From Butyrivibrio fibrisolvens 16/4 (lineage in GTDB: Bacteria > Bacillota > Clostridia > Lachnospirales > Lachnospiraceae), in assembly GCA_000209815.1 (NCBI GenBank), contig FP929036.1, positions 1,377,824 through 1,441,823 of the forward strand: a stretch of 64,000 nt of DNA. Direction: 5' to 3'. The notes below the pieces were generated by a model. That model searched no databases. It was not told where the DNA came from and saw nothing but the letters and a program-made list of their open reading frames with translations. This document shows, piece after piece, positions 1 to 10,051 of this stretch (position 1 is its first letter; the number at the start of each line of letters is the position of its first letter). The translations under genes were made by a program, and so were the position numbers.

Positions 1-1
1 A

Positions 2-27
2 GAGCCTTAAGTAGTAACTTAAGGCTC
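2..27 (-). terminator. Intrinsic terminator of the CheX-like gene
   Basis: Perfect 10-bp inverted repeat (GAGCCTTAAG / CTTAAGGCTC) with a 6-nt loop, just past the stop codon of the minus-strand gene. The following T tract on the minus strand would lie outside the window, so only the stem is confirmed. Confidence 0.6.
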
Positions 28-34
28 GTATTAT

Positions 35-916
35 TTAGTAGCAAACTAGAAGATGAATGGTTCCAAAGGGGTAGGCCACTGGGAAATCTACACATCTCAC
101 CTTTCCTGAGAGGACACCTTCTTCTGTGATATAAGGTGGCGAAAGTGAAATATCCTTTGAAAGCTGATTAGATGCATTTACGATAAATAATCCATTATGG
201 AGATTCATAAAATCCTCTAATGCAGCTACGATATATTCATTAAATTCAATGAAATCTTCTTTTGCATATCTAGATGCAAATGCGATAGCAGTTTCTCTAT
301 CACAATCAATATGTGTTATGAACTCTTCATTGCTAATTATGTTCTGAGAAATACCAAAGGTAATTGGAAATTCATCCAACACAATTGGTGTTAGAGGAGA
401 GAAATCCTCTCCGATAAATCTAATCAAGCTGTTAAATAATAGCTCTAAATACATTACATTTAGTTCATTTGTAGGCATATCTGCCATAGTAAAGAACTTT
501 GAAATGATATTTTGAACAGCTTCTTGATTTTCTACATCCAGACTTAAGTCATATATTTCAGTCTCATTCTTATAATCGAAAATAATTCGTTCTAGCTCCT
601 CGTAAGAGATGACACCATTCTCTACAAGAGTTTGACCTAAAAGAACATAATCGGGAGTCTGCTTATCAAGAAGCTCAGAAACCTGAGATTCCTGCAAATA
701 GCCTCGCTGAATAGCGATTTCTCCAAATTTTTTATCCTCACGAGTCTGAACATAAAGGCATTCATCAACCTCGTTGGCTGTCATTAACCCTTCGTGGATA
801 GCAATTGTTCCCAGTTTTATATGGGCTTCTGACAGGCGAGTCATAGCATCAAATAGTTGATCCTGAGTGACAATGCCCTTTTGCAACAGATAGTTGCCTA
901 AGAACTGTGTATACAT
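35..916 (-). CDS. CheX-like protein with N-terminal MshEN-type repeats
   Basis: 293 residues. The first ~120 residues are three helical repeats of the GspE/MshE N-terminal type (FLGNYLLQKGIVTQDQL, KLGTIAIHEGLMTANEV, LLGQTLVENGVISYEEL), a fold that in other proteins binds c-di-GMP. The last ~150 residues resemble CheC/CheX phosphatases; the helix DFMNLHNG lines up with their E-x-x-N motif but has Asp for Glu. It starts 3 nt after a single-domain CheY-like response regulator, so the pair is probably co-transcribed and the protein may dephosphorylate that regulator. The family assignment is by eye; phosphatase activity is inference. Confidence 0.6.
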   Translation of the reverse strand: MYTQFLGNYLLQKGIVTQDQLFDAMTRLSEAHIKLGTIAIHEGLMTANEVDECLYVQTREDKKFGEIAIQRGYLQESQVSELLDKQTPDYVLLGQTLVENGVISYEELERIIFDYKNETEIYDLSLDVENQEAVQNIISKFFTMADMPTNELNVMYLELLFNSLIRFIGEDFSPLTPIVLDEFPITFGISQNIISNEEFITHIDCDRETAIAFASRYAKEDFIEFNEYIVAALEDFMNLHNGLFIVNASNQLSKDISLSPPYITEEGVLSGKVRCVDFPVAYPFGTIHLLVCY

Positions 917-919
917 AAA

Positions 920-1299
920 CTATTTTCCTCCAAGTCGAAGCTCAATAATCTCCTGGATTTGATTCTTCTCAAATGGCTTTTGTATAAAATCCTTTGCACC
1001 TAGCTGGATGGCTTTTTTTAGCTGCTCCTGGGTACCTACAGAAGATACGATAATAATAGTTGCATCCTCATCGAAAGACCTTATTTCTTCGAGAGCCTGA
1101 GTGCCATCTTTTTGAGGCATAACAATATCCATAAATACAAGTTCTGGTTTTCCTTTTTGTAAACATCAACGGCTTCAGCACCATTTTTTGCTTCCAAAAA
1201 TGTTGCACCTGATGAAACTTCATTTACAGCGTCAATTAATTGTTTCCTAGCAAGTACTGAATCATCGCATACCAGTATTTTCTTGTTTGTAATGTCCAT
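920..1299 (-). CDS. CheY-like single-domain response regulator (frame broken)
   Basis: Receiver domain only, about 126 residues once the frame is repaired. The first half begins MDITNKKILVCDDSVLAR (acidic pocket DD), the second holds the phosphoacceptor Asp in FMDIVMPQKDG, the switch Ser pair in IVSSVG and the Lys in QKPFEK. The two halves lie in different frames; adding one T to the T4 run at 1148-1151 restores YKKEKPELVFMDIVMP, the canonical sequence. No output domain, so it probably signals by protein contact, likely with the CheX-like protein encoded 3 nt downstream. The break looks like a homopolymer error rather than decay because both halves keep every conserved residue. Confidence 0.75.
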
Positions 1300-1521
1300 A
1301 AAGCATAATCCTCCTGCTAATTAAAGAAGTCACATGTTAATAATACAATATAAAATTAGCAGATTCAAACATATTTATCAGATATTTTGCGTAGATTCTA
1401 TGAATTTTAGCAAAATTTCAGCTGATAATTTATGTGGTGCAAATCCATTGATTTAAATAGAAAAAAGAGGAAGGTTGGGTATAATTATTCCATTGAGATT
1501 ATATTTTTGGAGGGACAAATA

Positions 1522-1872
1522 ATGAATATGAATTTTTTCTCAATTTTCGACGTTATTATAGGATTACTTGGTGCATATCTTGCTTTTACTGGCATCAAGG
1601 GATACAAGAATGGAGAGGTTGATCCAATGATTATCACATCTGAGGAAATTACCAGATGTGGAGATATAAAGGGCTTATCTGCTTATATCATGCCAAGAAC
1701 AGCTATCTTTGGAGCATTTTGTGTTATCTTTGGCATTCAGGGTCTATTAAATGATTCTCAGTATGTTAATTTTCCAAAGGCAGTAAATATTGCATTTCTT
1801 ATAGCCTTTGTTGTAGTTTGGATTTTGTTTTCAATGGCTATTCGCAAAGCTAAGAAAGATTATATTCATTAA
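1522..1872 (+). CDS. Small membrane protein of unknown function
   Basis: 116 residues from the ATG at 1522, chosen because TTGGAGGG lies 8-14 nt upstream; a longer reading from 1432 lacks a ribosome binding site. Three hydrophobic segments are visible: IFDVIIGLLGAYLAFTGI near the N-terminus, TAIFGAFCVIFGIQGLL in the middle and IAFLIAFVVVWILFSMAI at the C-terminus. No known catalytic motif. It precedes a two-component system but is separated from it by ~85 nt. Function unknown. Confidence 0.6.
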   Translation: MNMNFFSIFDVIIGLLGAYLAFTGIKGYKNGEVDPMIITSEEITRCGDIKGLSAYIMPRTAIFGAFCVIFGIQGLLNDSQYVNFPKAVNIAFLIAFVVVWILFSMAIRKAKKDYIH

Positions 1873-1956
1873 AGAATTACTGCTCCATCACCTGGTGTTC
1901 ACATTGATACCTGATAATGCTAAATGTAATTTGGTGAAGACTATTAGGAGGCGTAT

Positions 1957-2628
1957 ATGAAAAAGATTTTGGTGGTTGATGACGAAGAGAAGATTCGCTC
2001 AATTATCCGCAAGTACGGTGAGTTTGAAGGCTACGAAGTATCCGAGGCCTGCGATGGTATGGATGCCATCCAAAAGGTAAAGGAAAACAGCGATTATGAT
2101 GTCATTATTATGGATGTTATGATGCCTGAGCTCGACGGTTTTTCAGCCTGCAGTGAGATAAAGAAAATAAAAGATATTCCAGTTATTATGCTTTCCGCAA
2201 GAGGCGAAGAGTACGATAGGATTCACGGTTTTGAGGCGGGGGTTGATGACTATGTTGTTAAGCCATTCTCCCCAAAGGAACTTATGATGAGAGTGAATGT
2301 CGTCACTAGCAGAAGCAAGCCTGAAGCAGTATCAGCAGATATTTTTAGATACGAAGGCCTGGAGGTTAATTTTACTGCCCGTACCGTTTCAATCGATGGA
2401 AAGAGAATAGAAATGTCACCAAAGGAGTACGAGCTTCTGTTTTATCTTGTGAGAAATAAAAACATAGCCCTAGAAAGAGAGCGTCTGATTACAGAGGTTT
2501 GGGGATATGATTATTATGGAGATGACAGAACCTTGGATACCCATATCAAGCTTCTTAGAAATAGCCTGGGAGATTACAGAAAGCTTCTGGTTACTTTAAG
2601 AGGCGTTGGATATAGATTTGAAGTATAG
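1957..2628 (+). CDS. OmpR/PhoB-family response regulator
   Basis: 223 residues. Receiver domain (1-118): acidic pair VVDDEEK, phosphoacceptor Asp in IIMDVMMPELDG, Thr/Ser position in VIMLSARGEE, Lys in VVKPFSPKEL. Winged-helix DNA-binding domain (~128-223) ends with the usual DDRTLDTHIKLLRNSL and TLRGVGYRFEV. It is a cytoplasmic transcription factor phosphorylated by the histidine kinase that begins 17 nt downstream. AGGAGG precedes the ATG at 1957. The signal and targets cannot be told from sequence. Confidence 0.92.
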   Translation: MKKILVVDDEEKIRSIIRKYGEFEGYEVSEACDGMDAIQKVKENSDYDVIIMDVMMPELDGFSACSEIKKIKDIPVIMLSARGEEYDRIHGFEAGVDDYVVKPFSPKELMMRVNVVTSRSKPEAVSADIFRYEGLEVNFTARTVSIDGKRIEMSPKEYELLFYLVRNKNIALERERLITEVWGYDYYGDDRTLDTHIKLLRNSLGDYRKLLVTLRGVGYRFEV

Positions 2629-2644
2629 TTGGTGGAGGCGTTCT

Positions 2645-4176
2645 TTTGAAAAAGAATAGAATTAGTATTAAGTGGAAGACTTTTTCAATATTCCTGATTT
2701 TTACCATAGTGCTCGTTGGAGTACTATGGTTTTTCAGATAGTCTACCTTGATGATTTTTATAAAATTATAAAACGAAATGAGACAGAACAGGTCTTAGAT
2801 CACGTTGAGGAGCTTATAACCACAAGTGATGATTGTTCTGAGGAAATAGATAAGATTGCAGCCAATCACAATCTTGGAATATTCATAACAGATCAGGATG
2901 GAAATTCTATATATAATGCTGAGTACATTTCAAACTCTCAGATGTCATCAATTCCTACCTTCCTTTTTGGAGCGTTTTATGATGAGGCAATAGCCAATGG
3001 TGGTGAAGCCGTTATCGAGTACAAGGGTGGCGAAATGAAGAACAAAATGATGGAAGTCTTCAACGCCATTATGAATGAACCAGACACCTCTGATTTAACG
3101 GAAGGGAAAATCGCATATACGATACCTCCTAAAAGAAATGAACCAGAGCAGTTTAGGCAAAACATTGGAAATGATATGGCGGAATCTGTTATCTACGTGA
3201 GAGTGGTAGATGTGGGAGATGCCAAAAATGTAATAATGATTAATTCAGTACTTACTCCTGTTGATGCCACTGTAAGTACCTTAAAGGCAGAGCTTAGAAT
3301 TTTTCTATTATCCTTATTTTTATAGCATTTATTTTGGCGCTGGCTTTATCTAGAAGTCTTTCAAAGTCTATTATCAAGATTAATGATGAGGCTAAAAAGC
3401 TGGCAGAAGGAGATTACTCGGTAAACTTTAATTCAAAGGATTATATGGAAGTTGCAGAGCTTTCTGATACATTGAATTATGCTGCATCAGAGCTTGGCAA
3501 GGCTGACAGCTTCCAAAAGGAATTAATAGCCAATGTATCTCATGATTTGCGTACTCCACTTACAATGATAAAGGGATATGCTGAGGTAATGAGAGATATT
3601 CCTGGTGAAAATACTCCTGAAAATGTACAGGTTATTATCGATGAGACAGAGCGTCTGTCGGGACTTGTTAATGATATGCTTGATATTTCAAAGCTGAAGG
3701 CTGGAACAATCGCTATTCAACCTGAGGAATACAATATCACTGAAAGCATCCGCCATGTACTGGAGCGTTATAATAAGCTGAGAGAGGTAGATGGCTATAC
3801 TATAGACTTTATCTATGATGATGAGGTTATCGTATATGCGGACGAGCAAAAAATGTATCAGGTGCTTTACAATCTGATTAACAATGCTATTAATTACACT
3901 GGAGAGGATAAGAAGGTTACAGTTATTCAAAAGGTATTGGATAACACTCTTAGAATAGAGGTGAAGGATACTGGTGATGGCGTAAAGCCAGAAGACATCC
4001 CTTATGTATGGGATAGATATTACAAGGATTCCTCTACTCATAAAAGAGCAATCCAGGGAACTGGACTTGGACTTTCTATCGTTAAAAATGTACTGGAACT
4101 CCACGGCGCCAAATACGGCGTGTCATCCGTGAGAGGCGTTGGTGCCACATTTTGGTTTGAACTTACATTAGATTAA
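2645..4176 (+). CDS. Membrane sensor histidine kinase (two frame breaks)
   Basis: Partner of the upstream response regulator. Reading from the TTG at 2645 (GGTGGAGG just upstream) gives a basic start and a membrane segment (FSIFLIFTIVLVGVLWFF), then an extracellular sensor domain, a second membrane segment, HAMP, the H-box (ANVSHDLRTPLTMIKGY), N-box (NLINNAINYT), G1 (VKDTGDGV) and G2 (GTGLGLSIVK). The frame breaks at the T5 runs 2730-2734 and 3300-3304; one extra T at each restores a continuous ~510-residue protein with both membrane segments intact. All kinase motifs are present, so the gene is probably whole and the breaks are read errors. Confidence 0.85.
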
Positions 4177-4180
4177 AAAA

Positions 4181-4274
4181 AGCCACCTAGTAAGCTTCAA
4201 GCTATTAGAATTCTCAAGCGAGACGTGTTGTCGAGTGGAGAATTACTAATGCTTGTAGCTGTAACTAGGTGGCT
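4181..4274 (+). ncRNA. Structured RNA element, copy A (long hairpin with conserved internal loops)
   Basis: A ~94-nt imperfect palindrome between two convergent genes. From outside in it has helices AGCCACCTAGT/ACTAGGTGGCT, CAAGC/GCTTG, ATTAG/CTAAT, ATTCTC/GAGAAT and GAC/GTC. An internal loop AAGCGA (4216-4221) faces GAGTG (4233-4237). Copy B at 18991-19079 has the same layout and loop motifs with compensatory changes in the helices. On the minus strand the outer stem is followed by seven T, so it can also serve as the citrate synthase terminator. Strand and function are inference. Confidence 0.6.
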
Positions 4275-4290
4275 TATTATATTTCATGAC

Positions 4291-5664
4291 TTAGTCAACG
4301 ACTCGGTCTTCAATAGGAATGTACTTCTTGTGTGGACATACTGTCATGTAGGCAGGACGCATAATCTTACCCTTGTGGCAAACCTCCTCCATACGGTGTG
4401 CACTCCAACCAGCAATACGTGCAATGGCAAAGATAGGAGTGAAGAGCTCGCTAGGAATGCCAAGCATCTGATAAACAAATCCTGAATAGAAATCCACATT
4501 AGGCGAAACACCTTTGTAGATTTTTCTTTCCTCTGCAATAATCTTTGGAGCAAGCTTTGCAACTAACTCGTAAAGGTTGTATTCCTTTTCCATTCCTTTT
4601 TCTACTGCAAGCTTTTCTACGAATGAGTGGAAAGTGAGAGCACGTGGGTCTGATACAGAATAGATGGCGTGACCCATACCGTAAATAAGACCCTGTCTGT
4701 CGAAGGCTTCTCCGTGAAGAAGGGCACGTAAATATTCGCCAACTTCTTCTTCATCTTCCCAATCCTTTAAAACTGATTTCATTTCATCAAACATCTTAAC
4801 TACTTTGATATTGGCACCACCATGCTTTGGTCCTTTGAGAGAACCGAGGGCTGCAGCGATGGCAGCGTAAGTATCTGTACCAGACGATGAAACCAGGTGA
4901 GTAGTGAATGTAGAGTTGTTACCACCACCGTGCTCCATATGAAGAATAAGTGCTACATCAAGAAGCTTTGCTTCAAGTGGAGTGAATTTGCTATCTGGTC
5001 TAAGGCAGTGCAGAATATTTTCTGCTGTCGAGTAATCAGGTCTAGGCTGATGAATGATAAGGGAGTTTTCATTATAGTAATAATCGTAAGCTGCGTAGCT
5101 ATATACAGAGAGCAGTGGGAAGTTAGCAATAAGCTGTAAGCACTGTCTAAGTACATTTGGCTCCGATGTATCATCAGCGTAATCGTCGTATGAATAAAGA
5201 GCAAGTACGGAACGAGCAAGGGAATTCATCATATCCTTAGATGGGCTCTTCATAATCATATCTCTAACAAAGTTTGGTGGAAGAGAGCGATAGTGAGCTA
5301 AAATCTGTTTGAATTCTGAGAGCTGCTCTAAGGTTGGGAGAGTACCAAATAATAATAGGTATGCACATTCTTCAAATCCGAAATGCTGTTCACTAGGAAG
5401 GTTTTTAACCAAATCCTGAACATTATATCCTCGATAGAAGAGCTGACCATCACAAGGTACTTCTTTTCCGTCTACAAACTTCTTTGAATTAACCTCTGAA
5501 ATCTCAGTGATACCAACTAGTACACCTCTACCATTAAGATCACGAAGACCTCTTTTTACATCGTAAGTGGTATATAGCTCTGGATCTATATATGAAGACT
5601 TCTTGGAAAGCTCTGCAAGCTTTTCCAACTCAGGAGTAATCTCGGAATAATTTTCAATTACCAT
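4291..5664 (-). CDS. gltA: Citrate synthase
   Basis: 457 residues; condenses oxaloacetate and acetyl-CoA to citrate, feeding 2-oxoglutarate and glutamate synthesis. Catalytic landmarks are present: His in MEHGGGNNSTF, His in GMGHAIYSVSDPRALTF (the family signature G-x-G-H-x-x-x-x-x-D-P-R), and Asp in GVSPNVDFYSGFVYQML. The N-terminal ~40 residues form an extension before the usual core. Start ATG at 5664 has TAAGGAGGAAA upstream on the minus strand. It is a single-gene unit divergent from pckA. An anaerobe with citrate synthase and PEPCK but a partial TCA cycle would use it for biosynthesis. Confidence 0.93.
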   Translation of the reverse strand: MVIENYSEITPELEKLAELSKKSSYIDPELYTTYDVKRGLRDLNGRGVLVGITEISEVNSKKFVDGKEVPCDGQLFYRGYNVQDLVKNLPSEQHFGFEECAYLLLFGTLPTLEQLSEFKQILAHYRSLPPNFVRDMIMKSPSKDMMNSLARSVLALYSYDDYADDTSEPNVLRQCLQLIANFPLLSVYSYAAYDYYYNENSLIIHQPRPDYSTAENILHCLRPDSKFTPLEAKLLDVALILHMEHGGGNNSTFTTHLVSSSGTDTYAAIAAALGSLKGPKHGGANIKVVKMFDEMKSVLKDWEDEEEVGEYLRALLHGEAFDRQGLIYGMGHAIYSVSDPRALTFHSFVEKLAVEKGMEKEYNLYELVAKLAPKIIAEERKIYKGVSPNVDFYSGFVYQMLGIPSELFTPIFAIARIAGWSAHRMEEVCHKGKIMRPAYMTVCPHKKYIPIEDRVVD

Positions 5665-5886
5665 GTAACATTTTCCTCCTTATGTACTATTTCACACTTT
5701 AATGCGCTAAATTGTTTAATGTATACTACCATAAAATTTAGTAAAAGTACAAGGGTTATTGTGCCATTATTTAAGAGAAAAATGCAAGAAAAATAGTTCA
5801 ATTTTAGAAATATTTAATAGTTGGCAATTTGCTAAAAAACAGGGGTAAAATTGTACAAATCATAAAACAATTTTTATGTGAATTTA

Positions 5887-5915
5887 TTGACAATGTTTTC
5901 GGTAACGTCTAGAAT
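5887..5915 (+). promoter_or_regulatory. Sigma-A-type promoter of pckA
   Basis: TTGACA (5887-5892), 17-nt spacer, TAGAAT (5910-5915). A ~85-nt leader follows; ACTAGC near 5920 can pair with GCTAGT near 5963, so the 5' UTR may fold. The rest of the 338-nt gap between gltA and pckA is AT-rich, without another clear feature. Confidence 0.7.
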
Positions 5916-6002
5916 GATAACTAGCGAAAATTAGTTATAAACCTTAAATATATAGGGGTTTGCTAGTTAAAAATTATATTTAGAAAAGTGAGGTAAGACA
6001 AG

Positions 6003-7616
6003 ATGGCTAATGTTGATTTAACAAAGTATGGCATCACAGGAACAACAGAAGTTGTTCACAACCCTTCTTATGAGGATCTCTACAAGGAAGAGCTTGATTC
6101 TAAGCTTGAGGGATACGAGGTAGGTAAGGAAACAGAGCTTGGCGCTGTAAACGTAATGACAGGTATTTATACAGGTCGTTCACCTAAGGATAAGTACATC
6201 GTTATGGATTCAAACTCTAAGGATACTGTTTGGTGGACAACAGAAGAGTACAAGAATGATAACCATCCTATGTCTGAAGAGGTTTGGGAGAAGGTAAAGG
6301 AGCTCGCTAAGAAAGAGCTTTGCGATAAGAGATTATTTGTAGTAGACGCATTCTGCGGTGCTAACAAGGATTCTCGTATGGCAGTTCGTTTTATTATGGA
6401 GGTAGCTTGGCAGGCACACTTCGTTGAGAATATGTTTATTAAGCCAACAGCAGAAGAGCTTGCAAACTTCGAGCCAGATTTCGTAGTTTACAATGCATCA
6501 AAGGCTAAGGTTGAAAACTTCAAGGAGCTCGGTCTTAACTCTGAGACTTGTGTAGCTTTCAATATCACATCTCGCGAGCAGGTTATCATTAATACATGGT
6601 ACGGCGGAGAGATGAAGAAGGGTATGTTCTCTATGATGAACTACTTCCTTCCACTTAAGGGTATGGCTTCAATGCACTGCTCAGCTAACTGCGATATGGA
6701 TGGAAAGCACACAGCAATCTTCTTTGGTCTTTCTGGAACAGGTAAGACTACACTTTCTACAGATCCTAAGCGTCGTCTTATCGGTGATGACGAGCACGGC
6801 TGGGATGATAACGGCGTATTCAACTTCGAAGGTGGTTGCTACGCAAAGGTTATCGGTCTTGATAAGGAGTCTGAGCCAGATATCTACAACGCAATCAAGA
6901 GAGATGCTCTTCTTGAGAACGTAACAGTAGCTGCTGATGGAAAGATTGATTTTGATGATAAGAGCGTTACAGAGAACACTCGTGTATCTTACCCAATCGA
7001 GCACATCAACAATATTGCAGCTGAGGTAAATAAGGTTTCTGCAGGTCCTGATGCTGAGAACGTAATCTTCCTTTCAGCTGATGCGTTCGGAGTACTTCCT
7101 CCAGTATCTATCCTTACACCAGAGCAGACAAAGTACTACTTCCTTTCTGGTTTCACAGCTAAGCTTGCTGGTACAGAGAGAGGTATCACAGAGCCTACAC
7201 CTACATTCTCTGCTTGCTTCGGTCAGGCATTCCTTGAGCTTCATCCTACAAAGTACGCTGAGGAGCTTGTTAAGAAGATGGAGAAGTCTGGAGCAAAGGC
7301 ATACCTTGTAAACACAGGTTGGAACGGAACAGGTAAGCGTATCACAATTAAGGATACAAGAGGTATCATCGATGCTATCCTTTCTGGTGACATTAAGAAG
7401 GCTCCTACAAAGACAATTCCTATGTTCAACTTCGAGGTTCCTACAGAGCTTCCAGGTGTTGATCCTAAGATTCTTGATCCTAGAGATACATATGCTAACG
7501 CTTCTGAGTGGGAAGAGAAGGCTAAGGATCTTGCAGCTAGATTCAACAAGAACTTTGTTAAGTACACAACAAACGAAGCTGGTAAGGCACTTGTTTCAGC
7601 AGGTCCACAGTTATAA
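6003..7616 (+). CDS. pckA: Phosphoenolpyruvate carboxykinase (ATP)
   Basis: 537 residues, the normal length of the ATP-dependent family. Interconverts oxaloacetate + ATP and PEP + CO2 + ADP in the cytosol. Visible motifs: [11 protein letters not shown] near residue 58, the kinase-1a loop [11 protein letters not shown] near residue 242, kinase-2 [11 protein letters not shown], and the C-terminal [11 protein letters not shown] adenine region. Own promoter, GTGAGGT ribosome binding site, and terminator at 7640. In rumen-type anaerobes the enzyme often runs in the carboxylating direction toward succinate, but the direction here cannot be read from sequence. Codon use is strongly biased, suggesting high expression. 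Confidence 0.96.
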   Translation: MANVDLTKYGITGTTEVVHNPSYEDLYKEELDSKLEGYEVGKETELGAVNVMTGIYTGRSPKDKYIVMDSNSKDTVWWTTEEYKNDNHPMSEEVWEKVKELAKKELCDKRLFVVDAFCGANKDSRMAVRFIMEVAWQAHFVENMFIKPTAEELANFEPDFVVYNASKAKVENFKELGLNSETCVAFNITSREQVIINTWYGGEMKKGMFSMMNYFLPLKGMASMHCSANCDMDGKHTAIFFGLSGTGKTTLSTDPKRRLIGDDEHGWDDNGVFNFEGGCYAKVIGLDKESEPDIYNAIKRDALLENVTVAADGKIDFDDKSVTENTRVSYPIEHINNIAAEVNKVSAGPDAENVIFLSADAFGVLPPVSILTPEQTKYYFLSGFTAKLAGTERGITEPTPTFSACFGQAFLELHPTKYAEELVKKMEKSGAKAYLVNTGWNGTGKRITIKDTRGIIDAILSGDIKKAPTKTIPMFNFEVPTELPGVDPKILDPRDTYANASEWEEKAKDLAARFNKNFVKYTTNEAGKALVSAGPQL

Positions 7617-7639
7617 TTTGTAATCTAATTAACGGTTTT

Positions 7640-7674
7640 AAAGCCCAAAGTGATAAAGACACTTTGGGCTTTAT
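7640..7674 (+). terminator. pckA intrinsic terminator
   Basis: AAAGCCCAAAGTG / CACTTTGGGCTTT, a 13-bp perfect stem with a 7-nt loop, 24 nt after the pckA stop; the T tract is short. Confidence 0.8.
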
Positions 7675-7729
7675 TTGGTAAAAAATGGTTCTTTATTTTA
7701 TCACAATTATGTAGTAGTATAATTGCAGG

Positions 7730-7978
7730 TAGAAGATACCGAATATTACCTAACCTGGGATGTACGATTTAACTTATCCTTTTTGAACCTACATTTACTT
7801 TAAATGGAATGCTTATATTTCTAATCGGCTGTCAGGCCTCCTTAGCAGTGGAAGGCAAAAGATTAGTTGCGGCGATCCACCTAGCTGGCGCTAGGAGTCA
7901 ATTGATAGGCCCGGCACCTCCGGGTTAGGTTTTAAATGAAACCATAGCGGCTATGCGTTGCATAGTCGCTTTTTCTTT
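7730..7978 (+). ncRNA. ssrS: Probable 6S RNA
   Basis: A ~245-nt stretch with no ORF, preceded by TATAAT at 7718-7723 and ended by a strong terminator (AGCG-CTATGC/GCATAG-CGCT plus T run, 7945-7978). A closing helix pairs CCTAACCTGG (near 7750) with CCGGGTTAGG (near 7920), enclosing a long interrupted hairpin that includes TTTTTGAACC and TGCGGCG. Size, closed-bubble layout and free-standing transcription fit Firmicute 6S RNA, which binds sigma-A RNA polymerase. No covariance search was run, so another structured RNA is possible. Confidence 0.5.
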
Positions 7979-8009
7979 GCTAGAATTTAGTCTTGAGGAG
8001 AATATACTT

Positions 8010-8880
8010 ATGTGGACATTTTTAGGATATGGAAAAACATATTTAGATAAATGCGGAAGGGATAATATTGGGGCTTATGCTGCCCAGACGGCATATTTTA
8101 TGATTATGACATCTATCCCTGTAATGATGCTTCTTGTGTGGATTGCAGGCTATATTCCTTCTATTGGACAGTATTTAAACGAACTGGTATATAATGTGCT
8201 TCCAAATGAGTTTTCTCCATATATGGCCAAGGTTATCAGGCTTGTTACCCAGGCTTCGGTAGGGGCTATTTCCATTTCTGTTTTGATGGCTATTTGGGCA
8301 TCAGGAAAGGCTTTTCAGAATCTTATGGTAGGCCTTAATCAGGTCAATAAAATAGAAGAGACACGCAACTGGGTAGCCAGAAGAATAAGGGCAATTTTTT
8401 ACACCTTGGTTCTTTTAATGGTAATCGTTGTTATCATGCTGATGCTGGTATTTACTCAGAATCTCCAATACTACGCTGATAATTATTATGGATTTTTAGC
8501 TTATGTTGTAGGTATCAGACCTTTATTTAGAAGTATCTTTGTTTTATCTTTTTGGTTATCGTATTTACGTTTTATTTACAGTACTACCTAATAAAAATCT
8601 TACATTTTTCAGCCAGCTTCCAGGTGGCGTCATCTGTGCCCTAAGCTGGTATATTTTCAGTTTGTTGCTTGCTGTTTGGGTTAAGATTTTTAATAATTTT
8701 TCAATGTATGGCGCCTTTGCTACTATGATGATGTTTATGTTCTGGCTGTACTTTTGTATGTACTTTATGCTTATGGCTGCGGAGGCTAATGTTTTCTTTG
8801 CAGAGGCCTTTGGCCTGGCCTGGGAAAAGTGGAAGAATAGATTTAAGGAAAGACATCTGGGTAATTGGACTACAAAGTAA
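8010..8880 (+). CDS. YihY/BrkB-family membrane protein (two frame breaks)
   Basis: About 290 residues after repair; start at ATG 8010 with TTGAGGAG upstream. Six hydrophobic segments are visible, beginning GAYAAQTAYFMIMTSIPVMM, the family's N-terminal signature, and later a hydrophobic segment running into TVLPNKN and QLPGGVICALSW, its C-terminal signature. Inserting one T in each of the runs 8549-8553 and 8570-8573 joins the halves as LSFLVIVFTFLFTVLPNKN. The family was once called RNase BN but is an integral membrane family of unclear function, possibly an exporter. It stands alone after the ncRNA. Confidence 0.78.
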
Positions 8881-8945
8881 TTGTATGTTAAACTACTAGT
8901 TTGAATGATGTTTTAAATAAGAAATAAATTTTTAGAAAGAAAGTT

Positions 8946-9983
8946 ATGTTAGTTAAAGATTTTGATTATGAACTTCCTGAGGAGCTTATTGCTCAGGATC
9001 CCCTTGAAAAAAGAAGTAATTCAAGACTTATGGTTTTGGATAAGCACACAGGTGAGATTGCTCACCGTCATTTCTACGATATTAAGGAATATCTTAGACC
9101 AGGAGATTGCCTGGTTATCAATAACACTCGAGTTATTCCAGCGAGACTTTATGGAGCACGTGTAGGCTCTGGCGGAAAGGTAGAGATTCTCCTTCTAAAA
9201 AGAATCAGCGATAATCAGTGGGAATGCCTTGTAAAGCCAGGTAAGAAGGCTCGTCCTGGAATGGAGATTTCTTTTGGAGATGGTCTTTTAATCGGAAAGA
9301 TTGTAGACATCGTCGATGAAGGAAATCGTATCATCGAATTCACCTATGAAGGTATATTTGAAGAGATATTAGATAAGCTTGGAGAAATGCCACTTCCACC
9401 ATACATTACACACAAGCTTCAGGACAGAGACAGATATCAGACTGTCTATGCAAAGTTTGATGGTAGTGCGGCAGCTCCTACTGCAGGTCTTCACTTTACA
9501 CCAGAGCTTCTTGAAGAGGTTAAGGCAATGGGAGTAAGGATTGCAGAGGTTACTCTTCACGTTGGTCTTGGTACATTCAGACCAGTTAAGGAAGACGAGG
9601 TATTAGATCATCATATGCATTCTGAGTACTACGAAATTACTCAGGAGGCCTGCGATATAATTAACGAGACAAAGGCAAATGGCGGCAGAGTTATTTCTGT
9701 TGGTACCACAAGCACTCGTACACTAGAGTCTGCTGCAGAGGCAGGAAAGCCACTTTCGCCAAAGAGCGGATGGACTCAGATTTTCATTTATCCAGGATAT
9801 GAATTTAAGGTAATCGATTGCCTTATTACTAATTTCCATCTTCCTCAGTCTACTCTTATTATGCTGGTTTCAGCTCTTGCAGGAAGAGAGCATGTCCTTG
9901 CAGCTTATAAGAAGGCAGTTGAGGAAAAATATCGTTTCTTCTCCTTTGGAGATGCAATGATGATTACAGATTTAGAGCAATAG
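8946..9983 (+). CDS. queA: tRNA preQ1(34) S-adenosylmethionine ribosyltransferase-isomerase
   Basis: 345 residues, full length. Transfers and isomerises the ribosyl group of SAM onto preQ1 in tRNA, giving epoxyqueuosine. Family hallmarks: [19 protein letters not shown] at the N-terminus, [47 protein letters not shown] and [16 protein letters not shown] near the C-terminus. No other queuosine gene is next to it. The ribosome binding site is weak (AGAAAGAAAG). Confidence 0.96.
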   Translation: MLVKDFDYELPEELIAQDPLEKRSNSRLMVLDKHTGEIAHRHFYDIKEYLRPGDCLVINNTRVIPARLYGARVGSGGKVEILLLKRISDNQWECLVKPGKKARPGMEISFGDGLLIGKIVDIVDEGNRIIEFTYEGIFEEILDKLGEMPLPPYITHKLQDRDRYQTVYAKFDGSAAAPTAGLHFTPELLEEVKAMGVRIAEVTLHVGLGTFRPVKEDEVLDHHMHSEYYEITQEACDIINETKANGGRVISVGTTSTRTLESAAEAGKPLSPKSGWTQIFIYPGYEFKVIDCLITNFHLPQSTLIMLVSALAGREHVLAAYKKAVEEKYRFFSFGDAMMITDLEQ

Positions 9984-10051
9984 CATTGAATTTAACACTT
10001 TCAACTGTTAAAATTTTGACTTAATGAGATTATTATTTAGGGAGGCCACCT

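Noticed and set aside
4225-4485. Plus-strand ORF of 86 codons
   Set aside because: It covers the structured element and the antisense of citrate synthase, has no ribosome binding site and no recognisable protein.
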